DNA of 64,000 bases from Thiorhodovibrio litoralis (GCF_033954455.1 NZ_CP121473.1:248001-312000), one strand, 5' to 3'; counted from the first letter of the stretch, positions 1-10,172 are shown. Notes: a model not told the origin generated them from the sequence alone. Translations and numbers: made by a program.

Positions 1-2
1 CC

Positions 3-1226
3 GACACAGATGCAGCCATCCCGGCTGCGCCTGATGCTTCTATCCTCGCTTTTGTCACGACAACCACTGACCAGCAAGCAGCCTCAGGGTCGCCATCGCG
101 GACCACTGTTCCGGATCGGCCACCATCCAGTTCTCCTGCTGTGGTCATGCCGACAGTGCCGCGAGTCCAGGCGTCGGATGAAACCTCGGCGGATGAAACG
201 CCTGCCTGGCCGCCGGCAGTCAATGCCCTCGGGCTTATCGGTCAGGACGAAGCCGTCCAACGTCTCGTCGAGCAGGCCGTGTTTGCACAGACCACCGGGC
301 AGCGCTTTCCAGATAAGTTGCTGGTTGGCCCGGCCGGTGTCGGAAAAAGTACCTTGGCTCGCAAAATTGGCGAGATGTTGCAGCACGAGCTGCTGCTGTT
401 CAATGGTGCCGATCTGCGACGGCCTGCTGATTTGGCGCAGCGGCTGAAGGAGCAACAGTTGCTCGAAGACTCCGGTCAGGAAGTGCTTGTCAAACCCACG
501 CTATTGTTCATTGACGAGGTGCATGGTATCGCAGGGACTGTCGCGACCTGCTTGCTCTCCGCCATGGATGATCGCCGCATTACCACCATCGACGGTAAGG
601 TCTACGATTTCAACCAGGCTATTTTTCTGGTTGCCACAACCGACCCAGGCCAATTGTCCGAGGCTTTTCAGAGCCGCCCCGATAAGACCTGGCTGCGCCC
701 CTATACCTTGCACGAACTGGCTGGAATCCTGTGGCTACACGGCAAGGGTTGCCTGGATGGCGCCGAATTGTCCCGGGAAGCCTGCTACGAAATCGCGGCG
801 CGCAATCAATGCAATCCCCGCCGCAGCGTCCGGCAATTGACCAACACCCTGGTGCAACATTTCTTCAGCCGCGCGCTGGCGGCAGGGGAAGGAAAGCCCT
901 CGCTGCGGGATACCGCGACCTGGATGACGGGCGAGAACATTGCCCGGTTTTACGATCAGCAGGGCATCGATGCCAATGGCCTTGATGACCTCGCACGGCG
1001 TTTTCTGAATTACCTGAAACGGCAGGGGCCATCATCCGAGCCAACATTGCGGCAGGCGCTCGGTCTTGCGCACCCAAGGGATTTCGTTGAGGTGGCCGAG
1101 TATCTGGTCAGGCTGGGACTGATCGAAACCTCTTCAGCGGGCAGGCGCTTGACGCGTCAAGGTGAGAAATATCTGCGCGCCGAGGCGCCAGCGGATTTGC
1201 GCTCGCGGATTTCGCGCGCTGGATAG
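3..1226 (+). CDS. RuvB-like AAA+ ATPase with C-terminal winged helix (5' end outside window)
   Basis: The reading frame is open from the first bases of the window, so the N-terminus is cut off; a GTG at 141 is only an internal candidate start. The first ~60 visible residues are low-complexity (Ala/Ser/Thr/Pro-rich). The AAA+ core follows, with Walker A GPAGVGKST near visible residue 110 and Walker B LLFIDEVHG near 167. The C-terminal ~70 residues resemble the RuvB winged-helix DNA-binding domain (LDDLARRFLNYL, then VRLGLIETSSAGRRLT). Family knowledge: RuvB-type motors move DNA branch points. This is not canonical ruvB, because ruvA/ruvC are not next to it and the N-terminal extension is atypical. 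A PglZ remnant and an Uma2 nuclease follow, so a role in a mobile or defence module is inferred. The fold is clear; the function is not known. Confidence 0.8.
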   Translation, partial: DTDAAIPAAPDASILAFVTTTTDQQAASGSPSRTTVPDRPPSSSPAVVMPTVPRVQASDETSADETPAWPPAVNALGLIGQDEAVQRLVEQAVFAQTTGQRFPDKLLVGPAGVGKSTLARKIGEMLQHELLLFNGADLRRPADLAQRLKEQQLLEDSGQEVLVKPTLLFIDEVHGIAGTVATCLLSAMDDRRITTIDGKVYDFNQAIFLVATTDPGQLSEAFQSRPDKTWLRPYTLHELAGILWLHGKGCLDGAELSREACYEIAARNQCNPRRSVRQLTNTLVQHFFSRALAAGEGKPSLRDTATWMTGENIARFYDQQGIDANGLDDLARRFLNYLKRQGPSSEPTLRQALGLAHPRDFVEVAEYLVRLGLIETSSAGRRLTRQGEKYLRAEAPADLRSRISRAG

Positions 1227-1260
1227 CTAGGCTGATGCATGGCCTTTTGGAAGATTGGTC

Positions 1261-1589
1261 ATGATTATGATTATTGATCAAGACACCCGCTTGCAAAGAG
1301 GTAGCCTCAATTCGCTCTGGCGCGAACCGAATTTGGAGTCCTTTACCGGCGAAATCGTACTAACAGGTGAGCGTATCAAGGCAGCCTGCGGCCTCGATAA
1401 AGCAATTCTTGCCTGGGACAGCAAATTGCGTCATGCGGGAAAACGCAATGGTTATCACGGTGGCTGCGCGCCGGCTGAAGCCCTGGTGCCTTTTTCTATC
1501 TACGGGTATGGTCCACAATCCGCAGCGATTGGAATCTTCGCGAAGAAGTCAAGCCGAATTGGTGGCAGGTCGCGCGGGATGCTCAGTGA
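1261..1589 (+). pseudogene. PglZ-domain protein remnant, C-terminal fragment with frameshift
   Basis: Only the extreme C-terminus of a PglZ-like protein is present. In frame 1 the translation carries AILAWDSKLRHAGKRNGYHG and then APAEALVPF, which matches the conserved tail of PglZ proteins of BREX-type phage defence (xxNGYHGGxxPxExxVP). After the T-run at 1491-1495 the homologous reading continues in frame 3, with WNLREEVKPNWWQVARDAQ ending at TGA 1587-1589. This matches the usual final Trp-Trp motif of the family. One extra T in the run would restore a single frame. The several-hundred-residue N-terminal part that carries the alkaline-phosphatase-like domain is absent. The gene is therefore truncated, and also frameshifted unless the base is a sequencing error. 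The preceding gene ends 34 bases upstream. Confidence 0.65.
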
Positions 1590-1646
1590 CAGAATTCAAT
1601 CGCTCGCTGGTGCTGCAGACCCAAGTCAAACCAAGGGTATTCTTTG

Positions 1647-2213
1647 ATGGAAGCGCATCGCCTTAGCACAGTCGATGACTTGCTGGCCTGGAATGGCGAG
1701 CACCCGGTCGAGCTCATCGATGGCGAGATTGTGCGGCGCCCGATGAGTCGTTTCGAACATGGGCAGGTACAAACCGGGTTAATCGGCCAATCCTTTCCCC
1801 TGGTCATGCAAGGGCAACCCGGGGGTTGGTGGATTCTGCCCGAGATCAGCGTTCGCTATGGCGCGCACCATTGTCCCAGCCATGACTTGGCCGGCTGGCG
1901 CAAGGAGCGGTTGCCCCAGCAACCCGCTGGCATCATGACCATCTTTCCGGACTGGGTGTGCGAGATTCTCTCACCGGGTCATGAGCGAAAAGATCGAGTC
2001 ATGCACTTCATCCGCCTGCAACGAGCCGGCGTGCCTTTTTATTGGATTGTCGCTCCGCAAGAGCGCGCCCTGATTGCCTATGCGTTGGATGCTGGCTGCT
2101 ATCGTGCCGTTTTCACCGCCGAGGGGGCGGGCGAGACGGCTGTCAAAGCTCGTATTCCGCCTTTCACGGAGATCGAGATCGATCTTGGGCTGCTGTTTGG
2201 GCAGCCGCACTGA
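1647..2213 (+). CDS. Uma2 family endonuclease (DUF820, PD-(D/E)XK fold)
   Basis: A 188-residue protein of the Uma2/DUF820 family, which is predicted to have a restriction-endonuclease-like fold. Visible motifs in order are VELIDGEIVRRP near the N-terminus, PEISVRY, HDLAGWRKERLP (metal-binding Asp region), DWVCEILSP (Glu), and the closing FIRLQRAGVPFYWIVAPQER, typical of the family. The start chosen is ATG 1647; a TTG lies one codon upstream. Uma2 genes are numerous in cyanobacteria and common in Chromatiaceae. Their biological role is unsettled, and they often sit among accessory genes, as here beside a PglZ remnant. Confidence 0.85.
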   Translation: MEAHRLSTVDDLLAWNGEHPVELIDGEIVRRPMSRFEHGQVQTGLIGQSFPLVMQGQPGGWWILPEISVRYGAHHCPSHDLAGWRKERLPQQPAGIMTIFPDWVCEILSPGHERKDRVMHFIRLQRAGVPFYWIVAPQERALIAYALDAGCYRAVFTAEGAGETAVKARIPPFTEIEIDLGLLFGQPH

Positions 2214-2302
2214 CACTCGTTAGCGACCAGTGGTGGATTTCGCTGTCGCTCATCGACCCTATGCGACTGGCGTCATTGTGCCGATCCCAATCGGACCAGC
2301 CC

Positions 2303-3259
2303 TCACCCGCGAACCTGTTCCAGGTTCTCGACAAACCACTGATAGGTTTGTGCTAGCCCTTGCTCAAGTCCGACATGCGCCTGCCAGCCGAGGGCGCGCA
2401 GACGGCTGACGTCGAGCAATTTGCGCGGTGGACCGTCGGGCTTGGTGGCGTCGAAGCGGATCTGGCCCTGGTAGCCGGTCACGCGCTTGATGGTCTCGGA
2501 CAGCTCGCGGATGGATAGGTCTTGGCCGCTGCCGACGTTGACGTGGGAGCACATGGGCTCGGTCAGCTCGGCATAGCGCTCTGGTACCAGGTCCATGAGA
2601 TGCACGCAGGCATCGGCCATGTCATCGACGTGCAGGAACTCGCGCAGTGCATTGCCGCTGCCCCAGACCTCGACCTCCGCTGCCTGCGCGCGCTTGGCGT
2701 CATGAAACTTGCGCAGCAGCGCCGGGATGACGTGGCTTTCGCGCAAGTTGAAGTTATCGCCCGGGCCGTAGAGATTAGTCGGCATGGCGCTGCGAAAATC
2801 CGAGCCGTATTGACGGTTGTAGGATTCGCACAGCTTGATGCCGGCAATCTTGGCCACCGCATAGGGCTCGTTGGTCGGTTCGAGCGGCCCGGTCAACAGG
2901 GCGTTTTCCAGCATTGGCTGGGGCGCAAGGCGCGGGTAGATGCAGGAACTGCCGAGAAACAGCAGCCGCTCGACTCCGTGCCGCCAGGCGGCATGGATGA
3001 CGTTGGCCTCAACCATCAGGTTCTGATAGATAAATTCGGCCGGCAGGTGCTCGTTGGCCCAGATACCGCCCACCTTGGCGGCGGCCAGATAGACTTGCCG
3101 CGGTTGTTGCTCGGCGAAAAATGCCTCCACGGCTGCGCTGTCAGTCAGGTCAAGCTCTGCCCGGGAACGGGTGACCAGCTCGATCCCCTCATTACCGCTG
3201 AGCCGCCGCGCGATGGCGGAGCCAACCATGCCGCGATGACCGGCGACAAACACTTTCAT
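2303..3259 (-). CDS. fcl: GDP-L-fucose synthase
   Basis: Predicted NADPH-dependent epimerase/reductase that converts GDP-4-keto-6-deoxy-D-mannose to GDP-L-fucose for surface polysaccharide. It is an extended SDR of 318 residues, close to the usual ~320. The nucleotide-binding GHRGMVG motif is at residues 7-13, the catalytic Ser in GSSCIYP is near 105, and the YxxxK pair is Tyr133/Lys137 (EPYAVAK). ATG 3259 was chosen because it overlaps the stop of the upstream nitrilase gene as ATGA, indicating translational coupling; a GTG lies three codons upstream. The partner GDP-mannose 4,6-dehydratase is not in this window. Confidence 0.9.
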   Translation of the reverse strand: MKVFVAGHRGMVGSAIARRLSGNEGIELVTRSRAELDLTDSAAVEAFFAEQQPRQVYLAAAKVGGIWANEHLPAEFIYQNLMVEANVIHAAWRHGVERLLFLGSSCIYPRLAPQPMLENALLTGPLEPTNEPYAVAKIAGIKLCESYNRQYGSDFRSAMPTNLYGPGDNFNLRESHVIPALLRKFHDAKRAQAAEVEVWGSGNALREFLHVDDMADACVHLMDLVPERYAELTEPMCSHVNVGSGQDLSIRELSETIKRVTGYQGQIRFDATKPDGPPRKLLDVSRLRALGWQAHVGLEQGLAQTYQWFVENLEQVRG

Positions 3260-4818
3260 TCCCGCCACACCAGGGTATAGAGGTCATGCCGGCGGTCCTT
3301 GAGGTTTTGCACCGTGCCCGAGTAGCGTGCCTCGCGCAGATCGGCGAGGCGCAGATCAGCGAAGGCGACTGTCTCGACATTGGGCGTGGTGTCGGCCGCC
3401 ACGCCATCACGCGCGAAGGGGAAATCACAAGGCGTCAGGATGCAGCTCTGAGCATACTGGATGTCCATGTTGGCGACATTCGGCAGGTTGCCGCAGTTGC
3501 CGGACATAACCACATAGCATTGGTTCTCGACCGCGCGCGCCTGGCAGCAGTAGCGCACGCGCAGGTAGGACTGGCGCTCGTCGGTGCAGAAGGGCACGAA
3601 AATGATATTCGCGCCCTGGTCGGCGAGATGCCGGGACAGTTCGGGGAATTCGGCGTCGTAGCAGATCAGCACCCCGATGGGGCCGCAGTCGGTGTTGATG
3701 GTGGAGAGCTCATGGCCGCCCTCGATGTTCCACCAGTAGACTTCATTCGGGGTTGGGTGGATCTTTGCCTGCTCATGGACTTCGCCGCCGCGCAGGCAGA
3801 CATAGCAGATGTTCTCGACCCGGCCGTTGGGCATTTTTGTCGGGTGCGAGCCACCGATGATGTTGATGTTGTAGCGCACCGCGAGATCGCGCAGCGCGGT
3901 CTTGATCGGGTCGGTCCAGCGCGTCAGCGCATCGATCGCCTCCGAGGGCGAGAGCTCAGAGTCTTCCATCGATAGCAACTGCAGCGAGAAGAGCTCTGGA
4001 AAGACGCAAAAATCCGAGCGGTAATCGGCCGTCACATCGACGAAATAGCGCAGCAACTCGACGAATTCCTCAAAGGATTTCACCCGCCGCTGTTGATACT
4101 GCACGGTCGCGACCCGCACCGTGTCGCTCAGCCGCCCGCCGAAGGGCTTGGCGCGCGCTTCTTCTTTCTCATCCGGCGCTTGCGGATTGCGCCACAGCAG
4201 ATGCACGCCATAGCCGAGGGACTGGCGGTCCTCGTTCCAGTAGCTCTCCATCAGGCCAATCACGTCGAAATCGTTGCGCAGCTGAAACGTCAGCACCGGG
4301 TCTTTCTCGCGCCCCTGGCGGATGGCCTCGATATACTCCTCCGGGCTGGCATAGCGTTCCATCGCCTCAGCGAGGGTTGGCAGCCGCCCGCCATAGATAA
4401 TGCCGCGCAGTGCCCAGGCCTGGACCAGCTTCTTGCGCTCGTCATAGAGGCGCTGGCCAATGCGCAGGCCGCGAAAGTCTGGATCGACACAGACCTCCAT
4501 GCCATAGAGGTAGTCGCCGTTGGGGTCGTGGCGACTGGCGTAACCGCTGCCGGTGATCCAGTTCCAGGTGTGGGGCTTGAGCGCGATTTCACCGCTGATC
4601 AGAAAGCTCGAGCAGAAACCGATCAAAGCGCCCTCATATTCGGCAATGAATTGCCCTTCGGGAAACTTGTTGATCTGCCCGCGCAGCATGCTGGCGCTGT
4701 AACTGCTCACCCCGCTGCCGGCATAGGCGCGAGCAAAGAGTGTGCGGATGTTGGGAATGTCCGCCGGCGTCGGGTTGCGCACGACGACCTGGGCGGCTGT
4801 ATCTGGCGTTTGAGTCAT
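3256..4818 (-). CDS. GNAT acetyltransferase / carbon-nitrogen hydrolase fusion
   Basis: A two-domain protein of 520 residues. Residues ~12-175 form a GNAT N-acetyltransferase domain, with the acetyl-CoA loop RGLRIGQ at 116-122. Residues ~230-520 form a nitrilase-superfamily amidase with the catalytic triad Glu275 (FPELF), Lys352 (EQAKIHP) and Cys386 ([10 protein letters not shown]). This fusion is a recognised conserved architecture; substrates are not established. Both catalytic centres look intact, which suggests sequential acylation and amide hydrolysis on one substrate (inference). The stop overlaps the start of the GDP-fucose synthase gene, so the two are cotranscribed. It is divergent from the ABC exporter across ~97 bp. 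Confidence 0.88.
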   Translation of the reverse strand: MTQTPDTAAQVVVRNPTPADIPNIRTLFARAYAGSGVSSYSASMLRGQINKFPEGQFIAEYEGALIGFCSSFLISGEIALKPHTWNWITGSGYASRHDPNGDYLYGMEVCVDPDFRGLRIGQRLYDERKKLVQAWALRGIIYGGRLPTLAEAMERYASPEEYIEAIRQGREKDPVLTFQLRNDFDVIGLMESYWNEDRQSLGYGVHLLWRNPQAPDEKEEARAKPFGGRLSDTVRVATVQYQQRRVKSFEEFVELLRYFVDVTADYRSDFCVFPELFSLQLLSMEDSELSPSEAIDALTRWTDPIKTALRDLAVRYNINIIGGSHPTKMPNGRVENICYVCLRGGEVHEQAKIHPTPNEVYWWNIEGGHELSTINTDCGPIGVLICYDAEFPELSRHLADQGANIIFVPFCTDERQSYLRVRYCCQARAVENQCYVVMSGNCGNLPNVANMDIQYAQSCILTPCDFPFARDGVAADTTPNVETVAFADLRLADLREARYSGTVQNLKDRRHDLYTLVWRE

Positions 4819-4915
4819 GGGCTCTCGGTTGGTTTGGGCCTGCTCTAGGGCCCAAAATGGCAGATGAATGTTTCCGATGGCTATATCTTGACAGTTTTTA
4901 ACGGACCTTTCTCGA

Positions 4916-6712
4916 ATGCATCATCAAGCTCCCTCCAGTGCTCCACCTGACCGGCCCGGTACGCGCAATTTGCACTCGCTGCTGCGGCTTCTGACTTTCG
5001 CCCGACCCTATGGCCTGCACCTTGGCGGCGCCCTGATCGCGCTGCTGCTCGCTGCCGGGTCTGTCCTGACCTTCGGCCAGGTCATCCGCACCGTGGTCGA
5101 TACCGGGCTTAGCACCGGCTCGCTGACGGCGCTTAATCAGGCGTTGCTGTTTTTCATCGGGGTGGTGGTCCTGACGGCGCTGGCCATTGTCGCGCGCAGC
5201 TATTTGCTCAACTGGATTGGCGAGCGGGTGGTGGCGGATATTCGCCAGGCGGTTTTTGAGCGCGTGCTGCATCTGGATATCGGCTATTTCGAGAGCGTGC
5301 GCGCCGGGGAAGTCATCAGCCGTCTGACTAGCGATACCGCGCTGCTGCAAGTGGTCGTCGGCTCGACGCTCGCCATGGCGCTGCGCACTTCCTTGCTGAT
5401 CATTGGCGGGGTGGCCATGCTGGCCTTCACCAGCCCGGCGCTGACCGGACTGGTGCTGCTTGGCGTGCCCTTTGTGATCGGCCCAAGCTGGCTGCTCGGC
5501 TCGCGGGTGCGCAAGCTCTCGCGCGCCAGTCAGGACCGGGTGGCCGACATCGGCGCCTATGTGGATGAGGCCGTGCATGGCATTCGCACCGTGCAGGCAT
5601 TCAATCACCAGCCGATTGACGCGCACCGCTATGCGACTCAGGTCGAGCGCGCCTTTCGCGTCGCCATGTCCCGTTCCGTCAGCAGTGCGCTGCTCTCGGG
5701 AGTGGCGACGCTGCTGACCTTCGGTGCCATCGGTGCCGTGCTCTGGGTTGGTGGCCGCCAGGTCTTGGCCGGCAGCCTGAGCGGCGGCGAACTGTCGGCC
5801 TTTCTGTTCTATGCGGTGCTGGTGGCCGGCTCGGTCAGTTCGCTTGGCGACCTGATTGGCCAACTGCTGCGCGGCGCTGGGGCGAGTGAACGGCTGATGG
5901 AACTACTGAGCCTGGAGCCGGCAGTTACCGCGCCGGCCAATCCGCAGTCGCTGCCGCAACCGAGCCGGGGCGCGGTCGCTTTCGAGCAGATACGCTTCTG
6001 CTATCCGAGTCGCCCGGAAATCCCGGCGGCCGATGGGCTGAGCCTGGAGATCCAGCCTGGTGAGCGGGTCGCGCTGGTTGGGCCCTCGGGTGCGGGCAAA
6101 TCGACTCTGTTTGCGCTCTTGCTGCGCTTCTACGATCCCCAGGCCGGCACCATTCGCTTCGACGGCGTCGACCTGCGTCAGCTCGCTCTGCGCGACTTAC
6201 GCGGCCAGATCGCGCTGGTGCCGCAGGATCCGGTCATTTTCGGCGCCAGCGCCTGGGAGAACATTCGCTATGGGCTGGACTCGGCCAGCGATGAGGACGT
6301 CCGCCGCGCCGCCACCGCCGCTCACGCGGATGTGTTTCTGGACCGGCTGCCGCAAGGCTTCGATACCTATCTGGGTGAGCGCGGCGTGCGCCTGTCCGGT
6401 GGCGAGCGCCAGCGCATTGCCATCGCCCGCACCATTTTGCGCAATCCCGCCCTGCTGCTGCTTGATGAGGCCACCAGCGCGCTTGATGCGGAGAGCGAGC
6501 GCTTGGTGCAGGACGCGCTCGAGCATCTGATGCAGGGCCGCACCAGCATGGTCATTGCCCATCGGCTCGCTACCGTGCGCAATGCCGACCGGATTCTGGT
6601 GCTGGACCAGGGCCGTCTCGTCGCCAGCGGCAATCATGCCAGTCTGATGCGCGAGGAGGGACTTTACGCGCGCCTGGCTTCGCTACAGTTTCAGGATGGC
6701 GATTCATCTTGA
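4916..6712 (+). CDS. ABC exporter, fused permease/ATPase (MsbA/BmrA-like half transporter)
   Basis: A 598-residue type IV ABC exporter half that should work as a homodimer in the inner membrane. The N-terminal ~330 residues hold six predicted membrane helices (first around 34-54, second around 78-96). The nucleotide-binding domain carries Walker A GPSGAGKST near 389, signature LSGGERQR near 492, Walker B LLLLDEATSALDAESE near 514, and the switch His in VIAHRLATV. The start is ATG 4916. The substrate cannot be read from sequence; lipid, peptide or drug export are all possible. A WD40 lipoprotein gene follows 130 bp downstream in the same direction. Confidence 0.88.
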   Translation: MHHQAPSSAPPDRPGTRNLHSLLRLLTFARPYGLHLGGALIALLLAAGSVLTFGQVIRTVVDTGLSTGSLTALNQALLFFIGVVVLTALAIVARSYLLNWIGERVVADIRQAVFERVLHLDIGYFESVRAGEVISRLTSDTALLQVVVGSTLAMALRTSLLIIGGVAMLAFTSPALTGLVLLGVPFVIGPSWLLGSRVRKLSRASQDRVADIGAYVDEAVHGIRTVQAFNHQPIDAHRYATQVERAFRVAMSRSVSSALLSGVATLLTFGAIGAVLWVGGRQVLAGSLSGGELSAFLFYAVLVAGSVSSLGDLIGQLLRGAGASERLMELLSLEPAVTAPANPQSLPQPSRGAVAFEQIRFCYPSRPEIPAADGLSLEIQPGERVALVGPSGAGKSTLFALLLRFYDPQAGTIRFDGVDLRQLALRDLRGQIALVPQDPVIFGASAWENIRYGLDSASDEDVRRAATAAHADVFLDRLPQGFDTYLGERGVRLSGGERQRIAIARTILRNPALLLLDEATSALDAESERLVQDALEHLMQGRTSMVIAHRLATVRNADRILVLDQGRLVASGNHASLMREEGLYARLASLQFQDGDSS

Positions 6713-6727
6713 AGCCATCATTAGAAA

Positions 6728-6754
6728 GCCATCCCCGATTGACAGCCATCCCCG
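6728..6754 (+). repeat. Short direct repeat (gccatccccg, 17-bp period)
   Basis: Two exact copies of the 10-mer gccatccccg begin at 6728 and 6745, with a weaker copy (gccatca) at 6714. They lie in the spacer between the ABC exporter and the WD40 lipoprotein. No gene or hairpin explains them. Confidence 0.6.
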
Positions 6755-6844
6755 GCTCGCGTCGAATTCACCGAACCGCGCGCATTGGCCGTTGTCGCAA
6801 TAGCTGATGGCGCAACTCAAACCGAATCACTTGCGAGAGCGCTG

Positions 6845-7852
6845 ATGTCTGCTGCCAAATCCGTCCATGTGTTGTGCTGGCTCGCCGCCTGCGGTGCCGC
6901 GCTGCTGCTTGCTGGCTGCTTTGACCCCGGCGAGAAGCGCAGTTTCGAAGTCGCCGTGCAGGGACTCTATGACGCCGATCTGAGCACTGACGCGCGCGCG
7001 CTCGTGGTTGCTTCGGTCAACCACGGCGGCAGCTTTTGGGATGTCAGCGGCAGCTCTCGGCGCTTCAATTGGAACCATCACGGCGGCGAGCAGACGACCT
7101 TGGTCGCTGCGGCACTGGCCGGCGACGCCACCTACGCGGTGACGGCGGATCAGGTGCCGATCATGGTGCTCTGGGATGCAAAAACCGGCCGCGCAATACA
7201 AAGCTGGATGCTGCCGCACGAGGTGACATCCATGGCCCTGGCAGATTCCGGTCAGCGGCTTCTGATCGGCACCGCCAACAGCGAGGCATTGGTGTTTGAT
7301 CTGCGCCGCGGTGGCATCGAGCATCGCCTGCCTCATGATGAGGAGATCAATGCTGTCGCCATCACGCCCGATGGCCGCCTGGGGCTCACGGTATCCGATG
7401 ACGATTACGCGCGCTTGTGGGACCTGCAGCAAGCCAAGGAGCTGCATCGCTGGGAGCTCAATAACAATGGGATGACCGCCGCCCTGTCCCCGAGCGGGCG
7501 CTATGCCTTTGCCGCTGGTCAGAGCGCGCGTGCGGCGGTCTGGGACACCCGCAGCGGCGCGCTGATGTTCGAGCTCAACCCCTACCAGAAGTGGGTGGGG
7601 CGCGGCATCACCTACAGCACCGCAGTGTTCTCGCCGCGCGAGGACGAGCTGCTGACCGGCAGCGTGACCGGCCAGGTCAAGCGCTGGTCGCTCGCCAACG
7701 GCGAGCCGCTCGGAAGCTGGACGCTTGGGCGGCGAAGCTGGATCGCGCCATCGGCCGTCAAGCTGATCGCCCTGGGATATGCGCTCAATGGCGACTACAT
7801 CGCCGTGGGCAGCAACGGCCTGGTCTACGTGCTGGGCCGCCAGCCCGGTTAG
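6845..7852 (+). CDS. WD40-repeat lipoprotein
   Basis: A 335-residue protein beginning at ATG 6845, chosen because it places a clean lipoprotein signal peptide at the N-terminus: a hydrophobic stretch CWLAACGAALLLAGC with the lipobox LAGC near residue 25. A GTG 60 bases upstream is possible but would bury the signal. The mature part has repeated WD40-type blades (for example YARLWDLQQAKELHRWEL and VKRWSLANGEPLGSW), consistent with a beta-propeller anchored in the outer membrane or periplasm. No catalytic residues are recognised. Other lipoprotein propellers act as assembly scaffolds, but its partners are unknown. It converges on the chemoreceptor gene 19 bp away. Confidence 0.75.
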   Translation: MSAAKSVHVLCWLAACGAALLLAGCFDPGEKRSFEVAVQGLYDADLSTDARALVVASVNHGGSFWDVSGSSRRFNWNHHGGEQTTLVAAALAGDATYAVTADQVPIMVLWDAKTGRAIQSWMLPHEVTSMALADSGQRLLIGTANSEALVFDLRRGGIEHRLPHDEEINAVAITPDGRLGLTVSDDDYARLWDLQQAKELHRWELNNNGMTAALSPSGRYAFAAGQSARAAVWDTRSGALMFELNPYQKWVGRGITYSTAVFSPREDELLTGSVTGQVKRWSLANGEPLGSWTLGRRSWIAPSAVKLIALGYALNGDYIAVGSNGLVYVLGRQPG

Positions 7853-7871
7853 CGGCCCTCGACACGCGACA

Positions 7872-9782
7872 TCAGACTCGGAATTGTCCCACCAGCGACT
7901 GCAGCCGGGCGGCCAGTTGGGCCAGCTCTTCGCTCGCGGTGCTGATCTGGGCCGCCCCCGAGGTGGTCTGGTCGACGGCTTCGGAAATGACGTGGATGTT
8001 GCGGTTGATCTCCTCGGCCACGGCGGTTTGCTCCTCGGCCGCACTTGCGATTTGATGGTTCATGTCGGTGATGCTTGAAACCGCGCGGTTGATGGTTTGC
8101 AGGGACTCGCCACCCTGCTTGGCCTGATCGACCGCCTCGCTCGCCTTGGCTCGGCCCTGTTCCATGGCCGATACGGCGTTGTTGGAGCCGGTCTGCACCC
8201 GCTCGATCTTGTCCTGAATGTCCTGGGTGGAGACCTGAGTGCGGCTGGCGAGCGTGCGCACCTCATCGGCAACCACGGCAAAGCCGCGGCCTTGCTCGCC
8301 AGCGCGCGCGGCCTCGATGGCGGCGTTGAGCGCAAGCAGATTGGTCTGCTCGGCGATGCCGCGGATCACGTCGAGCACCGCGCCAATCTCCACACTGTCG
8401 GCGGACAGACGCGAGATGATCTCCCCGGCGCTCTCGACCTCGCGCGCAACGGCCTCGATGGCCTCGATGGTCCTGCCGACCACCTCGGTGCCGGCATGGG
8501 TCTCCTGGTCGGTCTCCTGGGTGGCGCGCGCGGCTTCGGCGGCATGGCGAGCCACTTCTTCCACGGTGGCGGTCATCTGGTTGATGGCGGTGGCGACTTG
8601 ATCGATCTCATGCTGCTGGCGGCTGACGTGCTGGGAGGTATCCGAGCTGGTCATCGACAGCTCCTCGGCGGCCGAGGCAAGCTGGGCCGAGGCACCGGCA
8701 ATCTCGCGCACCAGGGTCTGGATTTTGTCGAGAAAGGCGTTGAAGGCGCGCCCGAGATCGGCCAGCTCGTTGCGACCTTCGGTGTTCAGGCGCTGGGTCA
8801 GATCGCCGTCGCCAGCGGCGATTTCATCGAGGCCATTGACCGTGGCGCGCAAGGGACCGGTGATCGTCTTGGCGATCCCCCAAGCGATGCCGAGCCCAAG
8901 CGCCAGCATGACGGCGCCTATCAACAGCTGAGTGATGAGCGCGTTGCGGTAGGCCGCCACCGATAGGCTGCGGTCGACCAGCAGTTCGACCACGCCGATC
9001 GGCTTGCCCGAGTAGTCTTCAATGGCCTCGGCGTAAATCAGCACCGGCCCGCCCTCAACTCGCGCGTCGCGGGTGATCGTCTCGCCGTCGAGCGCCGCGC
9101 GCAGCTCGTCCGGCTTGAGCAGGGTGCCGCCCTTGATGGTGCCGGCAAGGGTCTCGAAGCCTCTGTCGGCGGCCAACTGCAACGCGCTTGGCACGCCGAA
9201 ACTCTCGAGGATATGATCGAAGAAGGCTTGCCCGAAGGACATGCCAAATTCCACCACGCCGATGTGCTCGCCTTGGTAAAACACTGGCTGGACACCGCGG
9301 ATGCCAAGGCCGGCCACTCCGCGCTCGAGACCCATGATGGGTTCGCGATTCTGATTGGCGTTCACCACGGTGCCGCGCATGCGGCTGAGGTCATCGCCAT
9401 GCTTGTCTGGCATGTGCACGCGCAGAAAGGAGGTGGCGGGTGGGGTCAGAAACTGGAATTGCCGCACATCCTGGTGCGTTTTCAAGTGCTCGAACTCGGC
9501 TTGGGTCAGTTCGAGCAGGCGCTCGCGATCACGCTCGGCAAAGGCGCGCTGAATCTCCGGCATATTGGCCTGAGCGGCGCTGAGCGCCAGTGCAAGCTTG
9601 CCCTGTTCCTGAAGCATGGAGCTGAAGGTCTCGAACAGACCGCGCGCGAAGCGCATCTGATCTTCTGCCGTGATGGATTTGAGCTGGTTGAGCTGCGTTG
9701 GCAGCATCACACCATAGGTGACCAACAACATGAGGGCTGAGCCGAGCAGAATGCGCAGGCCAATGGTCAGGTTTTTCAACAT
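7872..9782 (-). CDS. Methyl-accepting chemotaxis protein with periplasmic Cache-type sensor
   Basis: A 636-residue chemoreceptor. One membrane helix near 10-30 is followed by a long periplasmic sensor (~35-280) containing GRxMxFxxGF-like repeats typical of double-Cache modules (for example [13 protein letters not shown]). The second membrane helix is near 284-304 ([19 protein letters not shown]), then HAMP (~305-360), and then the MCP signalling domain with the conserved hairpin tip [20 protein letters not shown] near 475-500. It would form arrays with CheA/CheW and set flagellar or pilus behaviour. No chemotaxis operon is adjacent; the ligand is unknown. Confidence 0.92.
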   Translation of the reverse strand: MLKNLTIGLRILLGSALMLLVTYGVMLPTQLNQLKSITAEDQMRFARGLFETFSSMLQEQGKLALALSAAQANMPEIQRAFAERDRERLLELTQAEFEHLKTHQDVRQFQFLTPPATSFLRVHMPDKHGDDLSRMRGTVVNANQNREPIMGLERGVAGLGIRGVQPVFYQGEHIGVVEFGMSFGQAFFDHILESFGVPSALQLAADRGFETLAGTIKGGTLLKPDELRAALDGETITRDARVEGGPVLIYAEAIEDYSGKPIGVVELLVDRSLSVAAYRNALITQLLIGAVMLALGLGIAWGIAKTITGPLRATVNGLDEIAAGDGDLTQRLNTEGRNELADLGRAFNAFLDKIQTLVREIAGASAQLASAAEELSMTSSDTSQHVSRQQHEIDQVATAINQMTATVEEVARHAAEAARATQETDQETHAGTEVVGRTIEAIEAVAREVESAGEIISRLSADSVEIGAVLDVIRGIAEQTNLLALNAAIEAARAGEQGRGFAVVADEVRTLASRTQVSTQDIQDKIERVQTGSNNAVSAMEQGRAKASEAVDQAKQGGESLQTINRAVSSITDMNHQIASAAEEQTAVAEEINRNIHVISEAVDQTTSGAAQISTASEELAQLAARLQSLVGQFRV

Positions 9783-10172
9783 AATTTCGTCTCCGGCGCG
9801 AAAAACAGCGCATCGCTTTCCCGGTGAGCCGGGGCGCTTGTTATAGTTATAGCTTATTTTTCAGCCCGCTTGACGGGAATCTTTCCAGGCTTTCGAGGTT
9901 TATGGGGCTCACACCTGCGTTCTTGCTTGGGGCTAGGTCACGGGCGTGGGCGTCGTGAATACCTGACTGAAGGCTTGCCAGTGGTACCCAGGTGGCGACA
10001 AATTTGCGGGCCCGTCACATACCCTGAGATGAGCAGGTTTACTTTTTAATTCAGTAATCTATAGGTCAAAAGTTGCATCCATCGAGCAAAATTGTCGCGC
10101 TCCCTGTGCTTGGAATTGCGATTGAAGCCTGCGTTATTGCTCAAGCTTTGCTATGGTTAGAGGAGGCAAGAC
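9783..10172. other. 390-bp intergenic region
   Basis: Spacer between the chemoreceptor start (minus strand) and the small ORFs at 10173 onward. It includes an AT-rich patch at ~9840-9865 (reads TATAACTATAAC on the minus strand) that could hold the chemoreceptor promoter, but no convincing -35 is paired with it. Nothing else is recognisable. Confidence 0.5.

Noticed and set aside
4898-5863. 321-codon minus-strand ORF within the ABC exporter
   Set aside because: Low-complexity Gln/His/Arg-rich translation opposite a confident gene.
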